Assembly: GCA_003554535.1 (NCBI GenBank)
Contig: PWGT01000209.1
Location: forward strand, 1-55,420
DNA length: 55,420 nucleotides
Source: Syntrophomonadaceae bacterium
GTDB lineage: Bacteria; Bacillota_D; Dethiobacteria; DTU022; PWGO01
Direction: 5' to 3'
The stretch's first letter is position 1. The number at the start of each line of letters is the position of its first letter. The position numbers were made by a program, and so were the translations under genes. The notes beneath the pieces were generated by a model. The model saw only the letters and a program-made list of their open reading frames with translations, was not told the DNA's origin and searched no databases. Shown piece by piece: positions 45,189-53,841 of this stretch.

Positions 45189-45944
45189 TTAATCAAGATA
45201 TTTGCTGCCCATCCATTCTTCGCCGTCCCATTTCATTATCAGACCAAACATACGATTTCCATATTGATCTGTTAAATTTACTTCTATGTCATCTCCTACC
45301 TTTTCAAATCTATACACATATGTCAGGTTATTCCTATAAGTATCTTCAAACTCATCTAATGAATATTGACTAAATTTATCGTTTGCAATTAAATTAAAAT
45401 CACCATGTTTCAAAAGATCATAAATGTAATAGTAAAGGCCCTCTTCTACATAATCATATTTCCCACCAGTAGGATTAGCTTCTTTACCGGCACCCTCTAT
45501 TTCTGGAGGTTTAGTTTCAGCTGACTCAGATTCCTCTATAATATACTGTTCTTGTTCATAATGCGAACCATCTGTCACTTCCGACTCTTCCCATTCTTCT
45601 GCCCGCTCTATTTCATATCCAACAGCATGTAAGTCGTCAGCAGCGCCACCCCAAATATTAGAAAGCCAACTCCACCAACCCACAACCAATACAATGGTTC
45701 CCAAAACTAATAATCCTCCCACTCCGGACAAAACGATCAATAAGGTTCTGGCTGACGAAGATTTTTGAGTATCTATAGAAGGAGAAAACAAACCGCTCAC
45801 TTCACTTGCCATAACCCAGTTAGGCATACCTTTTGCCCATAGATAATGGTTAGCAGTCACTTCGCCTCTTTTAACCATTTTCTGCAATTGAGCCATGTTA
45901 AAAGGTCCTTTGCTTTTGCCCTCAAAATTAACATAATATTGCAT
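45189..45944 (-). CDS. GYF_2 domain membrane protein
   Basis: A 251-residue protein. Residues 1-52 are a GYF_2 domain: YYVNFEGKSKGPFNMAQLQK followed by TANHYLWAKGMPNWVMASEV, a module often found at the N-terminus of bacterial membrane proteins, probably binding proline-rich peptides. A membrane segment follows (about 67-90, LLIVLSGVGGLLVLGTIVLV), then a very acidic linker (about 105-155) and a C-terminal domain (160-251) ending YGNRMFGLIMKWDGEEWMGS. Role unknown. ATG 45944 with GGAGG 9 nt upstream. It leads the membrane-protein gene. Confidence 0.75.
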   Translation of the reverse strand: MQYYVNFEGKSKGPFNMAQLQKMVKRGEVTANHYLWAKGMPNWVMASEVSGLFSPSIDTQKSSSARTLLIVLSGVGGLLVLGTIVLVVGWWSWLSNIWGGAADDLHAVGYEIERAEEWEESEVTDGSHYEQEQYIIEESESAETKPPEIEGAGKEANPTGGKYDYVEEGLYYYIYDLLKHGDFNLIANDKFSQYSLDEFEDTYRNNLTYVYRFEKVGDDIEVNLTDQYGNRMFGLIMKWDGEEWMGSKYLD

Positions 45945-46030
45945 ATTAATTGATACCTCCTTCGATGATAGGTAAAAAACATATCACTAATACCCATTTT
46001 TTTTGACTGTAATAGGAACAAAAATAATAG

Positions 46031-46165
46031 GTAACTGCTCAGGCATCGCTAGGAAAAAAGTAAAAACACCCCCACCCCGACCCTCCCCCTTCAGGGGGGA
46101 GGGAGAAAAAATCAACAATATCAATGAATGCTTCTTCTTACGTTATCTTTGGCCTAAGCAGTTAC
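46031..46165. mobile_element. MITE-like element with 14-bp terminal inverted repeats
   Basis: Left end GTAACTGCTCAGGC (46031-46044) and right end GCCTAAGCAGTTAC (46152-46165) are inverted repeats with one mismatch, bounding a 135-bp non-coding segment. Inside lies a strong palindrome (CCCTCCCCC, TTCA loop, GGGGGGAGGG at 46081-46103) preceded by a C-rich run. AATAAT occurs close to both outer ends but does not directly abut the left one, so a target duplication is uncertain. No transposase is present; it would need a helper in trans. Confidence 0.55.
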
Positions 46166-46208
46166 AATAATTTTTAGTGAAGCTAAGTTTATTCTAATAT
46201 AAGATAGT

Positions 46209-46240
46209 AAAAAAAAAATCACCCAAAAGGATGATTTTCA
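46209..46240 (-). terminator. Intrinsic terminator after vsr
   Basis: On the minus strand AAAATCATCC and GGGTGATTTT pair (one G-T) around a TTTT loop and run into a tract of T residues. It lies just past the vsr stop and the second 37-bp repeat. Confidence 0.75.
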
Positions 46241-46256
46241 TAAATACACCTCATCA

Positions 46257-46293
46257 ATACCAGATATTTCACGTGTTGTTTTTTAATTCTTCT
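46257..46293 (-). repeat. 37-bp direct repeat, copy 2
   Basis: It covers the last codons of vsr (EELKNNT-stop) and the bases after the stop. 34 of 37 bases match copy 1 at 43240-43276. See that entry. Confidence 0.8.
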
Positions 46294-46691
46294 ATTGTAG
46301 TTAAAATATTATCTATTGTTTCCTCAAATTTATTATTTATATCATGTTCCCATATTCTTATTACAATCCACCCATTATTTATGTAATAATCGTTTATTTC
46401 TTCGTCTTTCTTCTGGTTTCTTTTAATTCTATCATGCCAAAAATCTTTATTTGTAGAAGGTACTTCACAATGCAACTTGCAACCATGCCAAAAGCAAGAA
46501 TCTATAAAAATTACTAATTTCAGGTTTTTAATAGCAATATCAGGTTTTCCGGGCAAATCCTCCACATTCTTTTTAAAACTAATGCCTCGACTACTAAGTT
46601 CTGTAGTAACTTTTGATACTAATGTGTCAGTTTCTGATTTAACTGATTTCATAGTTTCTCTTCTATTTTCTTTAGTATTATTGTCACTCAT
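46269..46691 (-). CDS. vsr: Very short patch repair endonuclease (Vsr), orphan
   Basis: Nicks DNA beside T:G mismatches arising from deamination of 5-methylcytosine. The 140-residue protein keeps the active region: GKPDIAI (metal-binding Asp), VIFIDSCFWHGCKLHCEVP with the histidine and zinc-type Cys/His residues, NKDFWHDRIKRNQKKDEEIN, and GWIVIRIWEHDI. ATG 46691 is chosen so the MKSVKSETDT block aligns with the Vsr MRSIKSKDT-like start; a GTG at 46712 is possible. No cytosine methyltransferase gene lies in the window, although Vsr normally sits next to one. The solitary location among repeats suggests horizontal arrival. Confidence 0.88.
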   Translation of the reverse strand: MSDNNTKENRRETMKSVKSETDTLVSKVTTELSSRGISFKKNVEDLPGKPDIAIKNLKLVIFIDSCFWHGCKLHCEVPSTNKDFWHDRIKRNQKKDEEINDYYINNGWIVIRIWEHDINNKFEETIDNILTTIEELKNNT

Positions 46692-46798
46692 TAAATTCAA
46701 CCAACCTTTCACTTGAAAACTTTAAATAAATTTCTCTTCAAAGCGCCATCTCCGGCAGCAATCTCATTAACCTTTACTCTTTTTCTTAAAATGAGGGT

Positions 46799-47569
46799 TT
46801 ATATCTCCGTTGTTTCCCTGTAATCTGGGATTATTATCTTCACACCGGGAAATTTCTTTTCCATCTGGCTTAAAAAACGCTGATAATTAACTTCCCGGGA
46901 AACAGGAGGGAATGTATCGTCAAAATGGTGCAGGTAAACAGCTTCGGGTTGCAACCTCTCCACAAATTTTAAAGCATAATCATTTATATCAGATCTACCC
47001 TGGAAAGGTATAGTAAGCAGATCCACTCTATCTGGATATGTGGTTCCATCTTCCAGGTTGAGACTACCCAGATGTAACACTTTCTTTCCCTGAGCTTCTA
47101 CCTCAAATACCAAAACTTCTCCCTGGGGAAAACTACGGTTTAGACGTGCAATTTTCTTCATATTTTCGCGGTGCTTTATTAACCGGCGGTTAAAAAGGGT
47201 GGTGGCAATCAATTTTCCATCAAATTTAATATGTTCCCCACGCCATACTCCCACATTAAAAGGTCCTATCTGGAAAGTATCTCCCGGTGTGATTGTCCTG
47301 ATATTCTTTGAGCTTACTCCCTGCGCCTGAAGAGTTTCTGCTGCTACTTGAGAACAGTAAACAACTTTTTCAGTATCTCTGACCAGTTCCGGAACATCAA
47401 CCAGGTGGTCAAAATGACCGTGAGTAATTAAAATGTGGTTTATCCCAGTAGCATCATGGTGAGTATAACCTTGAGGCTGCTGACGCATAGCCACGAAAGG
47501 ATCAAATAAAATAGACTCCTCATTTTCTTCCATAATTATTGTAGCTGTACCATACCATTTTAAAAGCAT
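46799..47569 (-). CDS. MBL-fold metal-dependent hydrolase
   Basis: A 256-residue metallo-beta-lactamase fold protein. HGHFDHL (HxHxDH motif), HLGSLN and a late HHFDDTFPP supply metal ligands; MLLKWYGTATIIMEENEESI and LFDPFV are the opening seen in UlaG/YcfZ-like hydrolases. The substrate is unknown. I start at ATG 47569, with GGGGAGAAG just upstream, instead of a TTG at 47584 that lies within the ribosome site. It stands between vsr and the divergent acyl-CoA dehydrogenase gene. Confidence 0.83.
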   Translation of the reverse strand: MLLKWYGTATIIMEENEESILFDPFVAMRQQPQGYTHHDATGINHILITHGHFDHLVDVPELVRDTEKVVYCSQVAAETLQAQGVSSKNIRTITPGDTFQIGPFNVGVWRGEHIKFDGKLIATTLFNRRLIKHRENMKKIARLNRSFPQGEVLVFEVEAQGKKVLHLGSLNLEDGTTYPDRVDLLTIPFQGRSDINDYALKFVERLQPEAVYLHHFDDTFPPVSREVNYQRFLSQMEKKFPGVKIIIPDYRETTEI

Positions 47570-47731
47570 ACTTCTTCTCCCCAATTTTTTAAATTATTAT
47601 ACAATAAATTTTTAAATCAAAAAAGCATATCCTAACCCGATGTTGGCAGGCTAATTTAAATTTTATCTAAAAAAATGCACAATTCATCTTCCTATATTCA
47701 ATTAGTGACACATTAGTGGATTTTTGATTAT

Positions 47732-47760
47732 TTGCAATATTGTCAACATGCATATATAAT
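47732..47760 (+). promoter_or_regulatory. Sigma-A promoter of the AidB-like gene
   Basis: TTGCAA (47732-47737), a 17-nt spacer and a perfect TATAAT (47755-47760), about 55 nt before the TTG start. A short direct repeat, ATTAGTG twice, lies just upstream (47701-47718). Confidence 0.7.
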
Positions 47761-47819
47761 TAAATTACTTGATGGAAAATAAAATTTTATTGATTATTTA
47801 TTCGTGAGGAGGTTTTTAC

Positions 47820-49433
47820 TTGTCTTTTCCGGATAGAAATAACCCATATAGCTTTAACTCATACCTGGAATGGATAAACAATTTAGATTATTACGCCGAT
47901 GATCCCTTTTTACAAAAGATAGTAGAAGCATTTGCCGGTTCCCAGGCTGAAGAAGTTGATCATGAAGTGAGAGACTTCTCTCCAAAAGTATCTTTTCGCT
48001 GGCGTAATTTTGCAGAAAGAATTGCATACCCTGAAAACCGCCCCTTTATGATGCATTACGATGGTCATAAAAATCGCATAGATCGTATAGTTCGCCCCTA
48101 TGAAACTGAAGTCATGGAAAAAGAAATTTTTGGTGAAGGAATCTTTTCAGATAACACCTCCCCATGGAGTCGATTTGTTAAACTTCTACTTTTAAGCCAG
48201 AATTCGGAAGCAGGAGTTCTCTGCCCACTGGCCTGTACATGGGGGATGGTTGAACTTTTAAAGAAATTTGCTGATACACCAGAAACTAAACATATACTTG
48301 CCCATTCCCAGGAAGGAATTAACGGAGATTATGCTATAGGAGCCCAGTTTGTCTCTGAAATACAAGGTGGCTCCGATGTTCCTTCCAACCTCCTGGAGGC
48401 TGTAAATGAAAATGGCACCTGGCGGCTTTATGGCAATAAATTTTTCTGTTCTGCCGCCCATGCTGATTACGCGGTGGTAACCGCTAAACCGCAGAATTCA
48501 CAAGATGTGGGTCTTTTCGTTGTTCCCATGTGGCTTCCCGGCAACAAGGAGAAAGAGATACGCAACGGCTATACTATAGACCGTCTCAAGTGGAAAATGG
48601 GCACTGTAGAGCTCCCCACTGCTGAAATAACATTTAATGGAACAATAGCTTACCCCGTAGGTCCTTTAAACCGCGGCTTGGCTAACGTTGTAGGTATTGT
48701 ATTAACGTATTCACGCCTGGTAGTGGGTATGGCCATGAGTGGTGCCATGCTAAGAGGACTACGGGAAGTCAAAAAATATGCAGAATTCCGCACTGCTTTT
48801 GGAGTTCCCATCGATAATTTTCCTATGCTGGCAGGTCAGCTTTCCAAGCTGGAACACAATTCCAAGCGAGCAATTGCGGGATGTTTTAAAGTTTATAAAG
48901 ATTTCATTGACCTCCCCGGCGGACTTTTGCCTGGGCTTACTGCAGATGAACCACTGGATATAAAACAAAAGCGTTTTAACGTGCGCCAGTTAGTAATGCT
49001 ACAAAAAATCATTGTAGCTGCCGATGCTATTGAACAATCACGCTTGGGGATAAGTATTTTGGGAGGTCATGGCGTTATGGAAGACTTCTCCAGCTTTCCC
49101 CGCATGTTTCGGGATGCGATGGTAAATGAGCTCTGGGAAGGGCCCCGTAATGTCCTTTTAACCCAAATGCACCGTGATTTTAAAAAAGTGGAAAGTTGGT
49201 ACCCACCAGAAGATTTTGTGGCAAGCATGTTGGAAGGAGCAAGCCATGACATGATCAATGAATATGCCCATGAATTACAACAACTGCTCGAACTTCCCCA
49301 CCTGTTCAACATGGATGAAAAAACCATCCAAGCATGCGAAAGATGGGATGATTTTTGGACCCGCTTTTTCCATGCTTATCAAGATCTAGCTCTATCCCAG
49401 GCTGAAGCTGCTTGCGGCACGGTTACTAATTAA
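47820..49433 (+). CDS. AidB-like acyl-CoA dehydrogenase
   Basis: A 537-residue flavoprotein of the acyl-CoA dehydrogenase superfamily, nearest in length and motifs to AidB. QGGSDVPSN (FAD/substrate loop), the HADYAVVTAKP strand, SRLVVGMAMSGAMLRGLREV, RTAFGVPIDNFP and ILGGHGVMEDFSSFPRMFRD then ELWEGPRNVLL are the key blocks. AidB itself is an alkylation-response protein with weak dehydrogenase activity; anaerobes also carry AidB-like enzymes near acyl-CoA genes. A long-chain acyl-CoA synthetase 2 kb away fits a fatty-acid role. TTG start at 47820 with GAGGAGG 7 nt upstream. Confidence 0.85.
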   Translation: MSFPDRNNPYSFNSYLEWINNLDYYADDPFLQKIVEAFAGSQAEEVDHEVRDFSPKVSFRWRNFAERIAYPENRPFMMHYDGHKNRIDRIVRPYETEVMEKEIFGEGIFSDNTSPWSRFVKLLLLSQNSEAGVLCPLACTWGMVELLKKFADTPETKHILAHSQEGINGDYAIGAQFVSEIQGGSDVPSNLLEAVNENGTWRLYGNKFFCSAAHADYAVVTAKPQNSQDVGLFVVPMWLPGNKEKEIRNGYTIDRLKWKMGTVELPTAEITFNGTIAYPVGPLNRGLANVVGIVLTYSRLVVGMAMSGAMLRGLREVKKYAEFRTAFGVPIDNFPMLAGQLSKLEHNSKRAIAGCFKVYKDFIDLPGGLLPGLTADEPLDIKQKRFNVRQLVMLQKIIVAADAIEQSRLGISILGGHGVMEDFSSFPRMFRDAMVNELWEGPRNVLLTQMHRDFKKVESWYPPEDFVASMLEGASHDMINEYAHELQQLLELPHLFNMDEKTIQACERWDDFWTRFFHAYQDLALSQAEAACGTVTN

Positions 49434-49496
49434 AAAAACACGGCATCACCGGCAAAAATAGAAGACTTGGCAAGGTCGTGTTGTTCTTTGACATCA

Positions 49497-49601
49497 TCAA
49501 GTAAGTACTTGAGGGTAGTCCAGTGAGAACGGAGGAATGCCAGTGTCGTGATAATAATATTGATAAACATTTTGAGAGATAAATTGACTATTACCGAACA
49601 T
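49497..49601 (-). pseudogene. Possible short or decayed ORF
   Basis: The gap after the AidB-like gene holds a 34-codon minus-strand frame (starting MFGNSQFISQNV) with GGAG 11 nt upstream. A second overlapping frame (49575 to about 49434) reads FLRSHWTTLKYLL and DVKEQHDLAKSS. Both look protein-like, as in a frameshifted gene remnant. Neither family is recognised. Confidence 0.2.
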
Positions 49602-49726
49602 TTGACTTATTTCTCCAAAAAGTGGAGGTAATTCTGCCTATAAAGTCTTTGGAAAGCTCCTATTTACAGGCTTTCTGAAGTTTTGCAAATGTATAAATCC
49701 CTTACTATATACAAGGAGGCGATATT

Positions 49727-50116
49727 GTGAATGACATAATGGTACTAGCCATGAAAAACAAAAAGCTTAACACCTTATTCGAAGAAGCCAAAGATACAAC
49801 TAAAAAAGAGGATAAAATGACTACTATGGAGATTGTAAGTGAAATATTAAGCGATTCTGGGGATGAGTTGGACACCATGGAGATGTATAATCTTGAAACT
49901 GCTGTTACAAGTTTCAAACAAGGCGAGTTAGCTCAAGAAGATTTTTTAGAAACTCTTGAAAGTTACCAAAATCAACTAATCGATAAGGATTTTTTAGAAT
50001 TTCTTCATGAAGTTGAAGAGCTTGTAAACGCTCCTATTCTTAAGGGGAACGAGAAAGCTGAAAGAATAGGATCATTTATTAAGAATTACAAAAATAAAAT
50101 AGAGGATTCAGAATAA
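49727..50116 (+). CDS. Hypothetical acidic helical protein
   Basis: A 129-residue, mainly helical, acidic protein (KKLNTLFEEAKDTTKKEDKM, LETAVTSFKQGELAQEDFLE, FLEFLHEVEELVNAPILKGN). No family is recognised. GTG 49727 has AAGGAGG 6 nt upstream, a strong initiation site. The flavodoxin-like gene starts 21 nt after its stop with another strong site, so the two are one operon. It may be a partner or regulator of the flavoprotein; this is inference from position only. Confidence 0.6.
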   Translation: MNDIMVLAMKNKKLNTLFEEAKDTTKKEDKMTTMEIVSEILSDSGDELDTMEMYNLETAVTSFKQGELAQEDFLETLESYQNQLIDKDFLEFLHEVEELVNAPILKGNEKAERIGSFIKNYKNKIEDSE

Positions 50117-50137
50117 CTCTCAAGGAGGCAGCAGTAA

Positions 50138-51517
50138 TTGGATATTGTGGTCCTCAATGGAAGCCCCAAAGGTGAACTAAGTGTAACCAGGCAGTACATA
50201 GAATACCTTAATTTAACTTTTCCGCAACACCGGTTTAATGTCATTAACATAGGAGAAAATATAAAATCTCTGGAAAACAAGCACGACCACTTTAACGAAA
50301 CAATGAAAGAAATTAGCAATGCAGATGCCCTTATGTGGTGCTTTCCGGTATATGCCTGCCTCATCCCTTATCAGTTAAAAAAATTTATTGAACTGGTTGA
50401 GGCTCGGGAATTCAAAAATTACTTTAACGATAAATATGCAACTTCTATATCTACATCAGCACATTTTTATGACCATACCGCCCACAATTATATCCACCAG
50501 ATTTCTTACGACTGGGATATGCAATACCTGGAAGGTTATTCAGCTGAAATGAACGACATGCTCAAGCCAGAAGAAAGAAAAAATCTATCCCTATTCTTTG
50601 AAGACTTTCTTTCTTGTGTAGAAAACCAGGCTGCCTTAGAAAAAAGATATATTCCCATCAATCAAAACATTCCAAAGTACATTCCTTCCGAAGATATACA
50701 GAATATTCCTCTTCAAAACAATAAAAAAGTAATTCTACTCAACAATATCACTTCTCAGGATCATAATTTAGCCCAAATGGTGAACGTCTTCTCCAACTTG
50801 CTTCCCATGGAAGTTAAAAGCATCAACTTGCAGGAATTAGAGCTCAAAGGAGGTTGCTTGGGTTGTATCAAGTGCGGCTATGACGGAACTTGTGTTTATA
50901 ATGATGACATGCAGTATGTTCTGGAAGAGCTAAAATCTGCCGATGCTATTATCATTGCAGCAACCATCAAAGACCGTTACCTTTCTTCCCGCTGGAAATT
51001 GTTTTTTGATAGATCTTTCTGTAATGGCCACAGGCCGGTAAACATGGGAAAACAAATCGGATATATTATTTCCGGTCCCTTAAAACAGCTTCCCAATCTA
51101 CGCGAAATTCTTCAGGCAATGGCAGAAGTAGGTAGAATGAACCTGGTGGGCTATGTTACCGATGAATATAACACCAGTGAGGAAATTACCGCCTTACTAA
51201 AAACATTTGCTCAAAGGCTGCTACATCAGACCGAAACCAACGCAGCCAAACCTAAAACCTTCCTGGGGGTAGGCGGACATCTTATTTTTCGGGATCTTAT
51301 CTACAATATGAGAGGTATCTTCCGGCAAGACCATATCTTTTATAAAAAGCATGGCCTTTATGATTTTCCGCAGCGAAATATTAAAAACCGCCTGGTTAAT
51401 AATATCTTTCAGATAGCAATGGTCTCTCCCAAGCTTAGAAAGACCATCTTTCAAAGAAGCGAATATGAGATGATTCGAGCCCACCAGAGAGTTCTGCAAG
51501 AAATACAAAATAAATAA
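50138..51517 (+). CDS. Two-domain flavodoxin-like / NADPH-dependent FMN reductase family protein
   Basis: A 459-residue protein with two flavodoxin-like halves. The first begins MDIVVLNGSPKGELSVTRQY, the classic FMN-phosphate loop, and has ADALMWCFPVYACLIPYQLK. The second (about 195-360) begins KKVILLNNITSQDHNLAQMV, with LELKGGCLGCIKCGYDGTCV, a cysteine cluster seen in the FMN reductase family, and DDMQYVLEELKSADAIIIAA. The second phosphate loop is changed (NNITSQDHN), so it may not bind FMN. The last 90 residues have no clear fold. Probably a redox carrier or reductase. TTG start at 50138 with AAGGAGG upstream. Confidence 0.78.
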   Translation: MDIVVLNGSPKGELSVTRQYIEYLNLTFPQHRFNVINIGENIKSLENKHDHFNETMKEISNADALMWCFPVYACLIPYQLKKFIELVEAREFKNYFNDKYATSISTSAHFYDHTAHNYIHQISYDWDMQYLEGYSAEMNDMLKPEERKNLSLFFEDFLSCVENQAALEKRYIPINQNIPKYIPSEDIQNIPLQNNKKVILLNNITSQDHNLAQMVNVFSNLLPMEVKSINLQELELKGGCLGCIKCGYDGTCVYNDDMQYVLEELKSADAIIIAATIKDRYLSSRWKLFFDRSFCNGHRPVNMGKQIGYIISGPLKQLPNLREILQAMAEVGRMNLVGYVTDEYNTSEEITALLKTFAQRLLHQTETNAAKPKTFLGVGGHLIFRDLIYNMRGIFRQDHIFYKKHGLYDFPQRNIKNRLVNNIFQIAMVSPKLRKTIFQRSEYEMIRAHQRVLQEIQNK

Positions 51518-51575
51518 CATAATAATTACCTGGCAATCTGGGGGATTTCTTTTATTTAATAAGGTTAATTGAGCA

Positions 51576-53474
51576 CTACTCCTGGTACATCTTCTCTATT
51601 AAATCAATGTATTTTTCAATTATAACTTTGCGTTTTAATTTAAAAGTAGGGGTGATTTCCCCCCTGTCCATAGAAAGTGACTGGTTAACAAGGGCGAATT
51701 TTTTGGGCTGCTCATAAGATGCAAACTCTTTAATAGCTGATTGGAATTCTTTTTCCATGAGTTCTCTAATATTATCATTTTCCATCAAGGCAGGATCTAC
51801 CTTAGCCGGAACTTCTTCCCCACCCTGGCCGGCCTCATATTCGGTAAGGCTTTCGTCAAAAGGAATATTATTTTCCCGGGCATATTTCAAAATAAACTGG
51901 TAATTGGGCCATATTAAAGCGCAAGTATACTTGCGGTCATCACCAATCACTATAGCCTCGTCAATCCAGGCGCTTTTCTTAAGCGCATCCTCCATGGGAA
52001 GAGGAGCTACATTTTTGCCGGTGGATAATACCAGTAAGTGCTTCTTGCGTTCCTTGAAAACAAGGTAGCCGTCCTCATCAAAATAGCCAATATCACCTGT
52101 CTTTAGCCATCCATCCTCCGTAATTACCTCTCTTGTTTCCTCCGGAAGTTTGTAGTATCCCTTCATTACATGGTCTCCCTTAATTAAAATCTCACCGTCT
52201 TCCGCAATTTTAATCATAGTTCCCGGTAGAGGTGGGCCCACCGTTCCCGGCTTGATTTTTTCCAGGGGACAAATGCTAGCAGGTGCAGCATTTTCAGTCA
52301 TACCATAGCCTTCCAGTATCTTTATCCCTGCTCCGTTAAAAAAATAAGCCAGATCTCTGGTCAAAGCACTGCCACCAGAAACTGCACACTTAAGATCCTC
52401 CACACCCAATCTCTTTCTCAACTTGCTAAAAACAAGTCGGTCAGCCAACTTATATTGCACCTTTTTCCCAGAAGGCATGGGTTCCCCTTTTCCCTGAAAA
52501 TATCCTACTTCTCGAGCTATAGAAGCAGCCCAGTAAAATATTTTTCTGCGGAGGGGAGATGCAGATTCCATTTGATCCACAATCCGGGAATAAACCCGCT
52601 CGAAAAGACGCGGCACAGAAACAAAAGCCGTGGGCTTAACCAGGGGGAGGTCTTCAGCTAGCCTCTCTGGCAAACTAAAATAAGTAGTAGCACCCGTGCC
52701 CATAATCCCCAGGCACACACACCTCATATATGCATGGGCAAGAGGAAGAAAAGCAAGCATCCTGTCGCCAGGCCCGAAAGAAAAATTCTCCGTTACTGCG
52801 TAAAAATTAATTCTCCAGTTCCAGTGAGAAAGCATAGTTCCCTTGGGCAGGCCGGTTGTCCCACTGGTATAAACAATACTACTTAAGTCATCGGGCTGAA
52901 CACTTTTCCATCTTTCTTCGTACAGATCAGGATTATTACCCTGAAACTCCCGCCCTCTTTCAATCACTTCGTGAATAGTAAATATATTATCCCGCTCTCG
53001 CCTGGTTTCATCTATGGTTATAATATAGGTAAGTTCGGATAAATCATCTGCAATCTCCATAAAACGATCCAGGTGTTCTTGATTTTCCAGGATAATTATT
53101 ACACTATCAGAATCCTGGACTATATGCTTAATTATGGAAGAAGGCAGAGTGGGATAAATTGTAACAGTTACTCCACCGGCAGTTAAAATGGCAAAGTCAG
53201 CAAGCACCCATTCCCACCTGGTTTGGGAAAGCAGACTTACTTTTTCATCTTTACCTAACCCCAGGCTCATTAAACCCTGAGCCAAATAACGCACTTTTTC
53301 ACCGAACTCAGCATAGGTAAAGCCGGAAAAATTATCGCCTTCTTTGTATTTTACAGCATACCAACTGGGGTAGTTTTCTATAGAACGCCATAACATCTGA
53401 TTCAAAGATTCTCGCTCAGGTTTAGCCATCTCCTTGCCATGCACAATCTTTTCCTTTTCATTAAACACGTTCAT
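51576..53474 (-). CDS. Long-chain fatty acid-CoA ligase (AMP-forming)
   Basis: Activates fatty acids to acyl-CoA. The 632-residue enzyme has the AMP-binding loop YTSGTTGLPKGTMLSHWN, GYGMTENAAPASI, the hinge region GWLKTGDIGYFDEDGYLVFK and catalytic KERKKHLLVLSTGKNVAP. FAD15-type insertions around the C-terminal domain match the long-chain class. I start at ATG 53474, with GAGAGGAG upstream; the frame is open to 53525 but lacks a ribosome site. A TATAAT (53566-53561) lies upstream with a poor -35. It could feed the AidB-like dehydrogenase. Confidence 0.92.
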   Translation of the reverse strand: MNVFNEKEKIVHGKEMAKPERESLNQMLWRSIENYPSWYAVKYKEGDNFSGFTYAEFGEKVRYLAQGLMSLGLGKDEKVSLLSQTRWEWVLADFAILTAGGVTVTIYPTLPSSIIKHIVQDSDSVIIILENQEHLDRFMEIADDLSELTYIITIDETRRERDNIFTIHEVIERGREFQGNNPDLYEERWKSVQPDDLSSIVYTSGTTGLPKGTMLSHWNWRINFYAVTENFSFGPGDRMLAFLPLAHAYMRCVCLGIMGTGATTYFSLPERLAEDLPLVKPTAFVSVPRLFERVYSRIVDQMESASPLRRKIFYWAASIAREVGYFQGKGEPMPSGKKVQYKLADRLVFSKLRKRLGVEDLKCAVSGGSALTRDLAYFFNGAGIKILEGYGMTENAAPASICPLEKIKPGTVGPPLPGTMIKIAEDGEILIKGDHVMKGYYKLPEETREVITEDGWLKTGDIGYFDEDGYLVFKERKKHLLVLSTGKNVAPLPMEDALKKSAWIDEAIVIGDDRKYTCALIWPNYQFILKYARENNIPFDESLTEYEAGQGGEEVPAKVDPALMENDNIRELMEKEFQSAIKEFASYEQPKKFALVNQSLSMDRGEITPTFKLKRKVIIEKYIDLIEKMYQE

Positions 53475-53841
53475 CACTCCTCTCAAAAAAGTGTATTTAC
53501 CTGGCTTATGTTTATTGCAACCCAACTTGTGCTACAACATAAATGATTAAAGGGTATATGATTATATAAAGTGTTAAAAATCTGGTACAGGTATTGTTTG
53601 GATGTTGCTTGATTTAGCTACAAAGGATAGTTGAAGATATGAAGGCAGTTTGAAACTTGGCGCAGACAGTGCTTTAACATGTCAACCAATCTTCTAAATA
53701 TTATTTATATTTATTCTATTTTATGCCAATACAAATAAAATGGCAATAATAACTTTCAAATATTAGGAGTATAGAATTTTAAGCTTCCCTTTTACATTTT
53801 TTTATTCTTTTTAAACACAATATTAATGAGGTGAATATTAA
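53475..53841. other. Intergenic region between divergent acyl-CoA synthetase and NSS symporter
   Basis: About 365 bp, AT-rich, with no gene. It carries the TATAAT noted for the ligase and near-repeats of GCCAATA/GGCAATA around 53722-53747 before the symporter gene. I see no strong hairpin with a T-tract or riboswitch. Confidence 0.4.
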
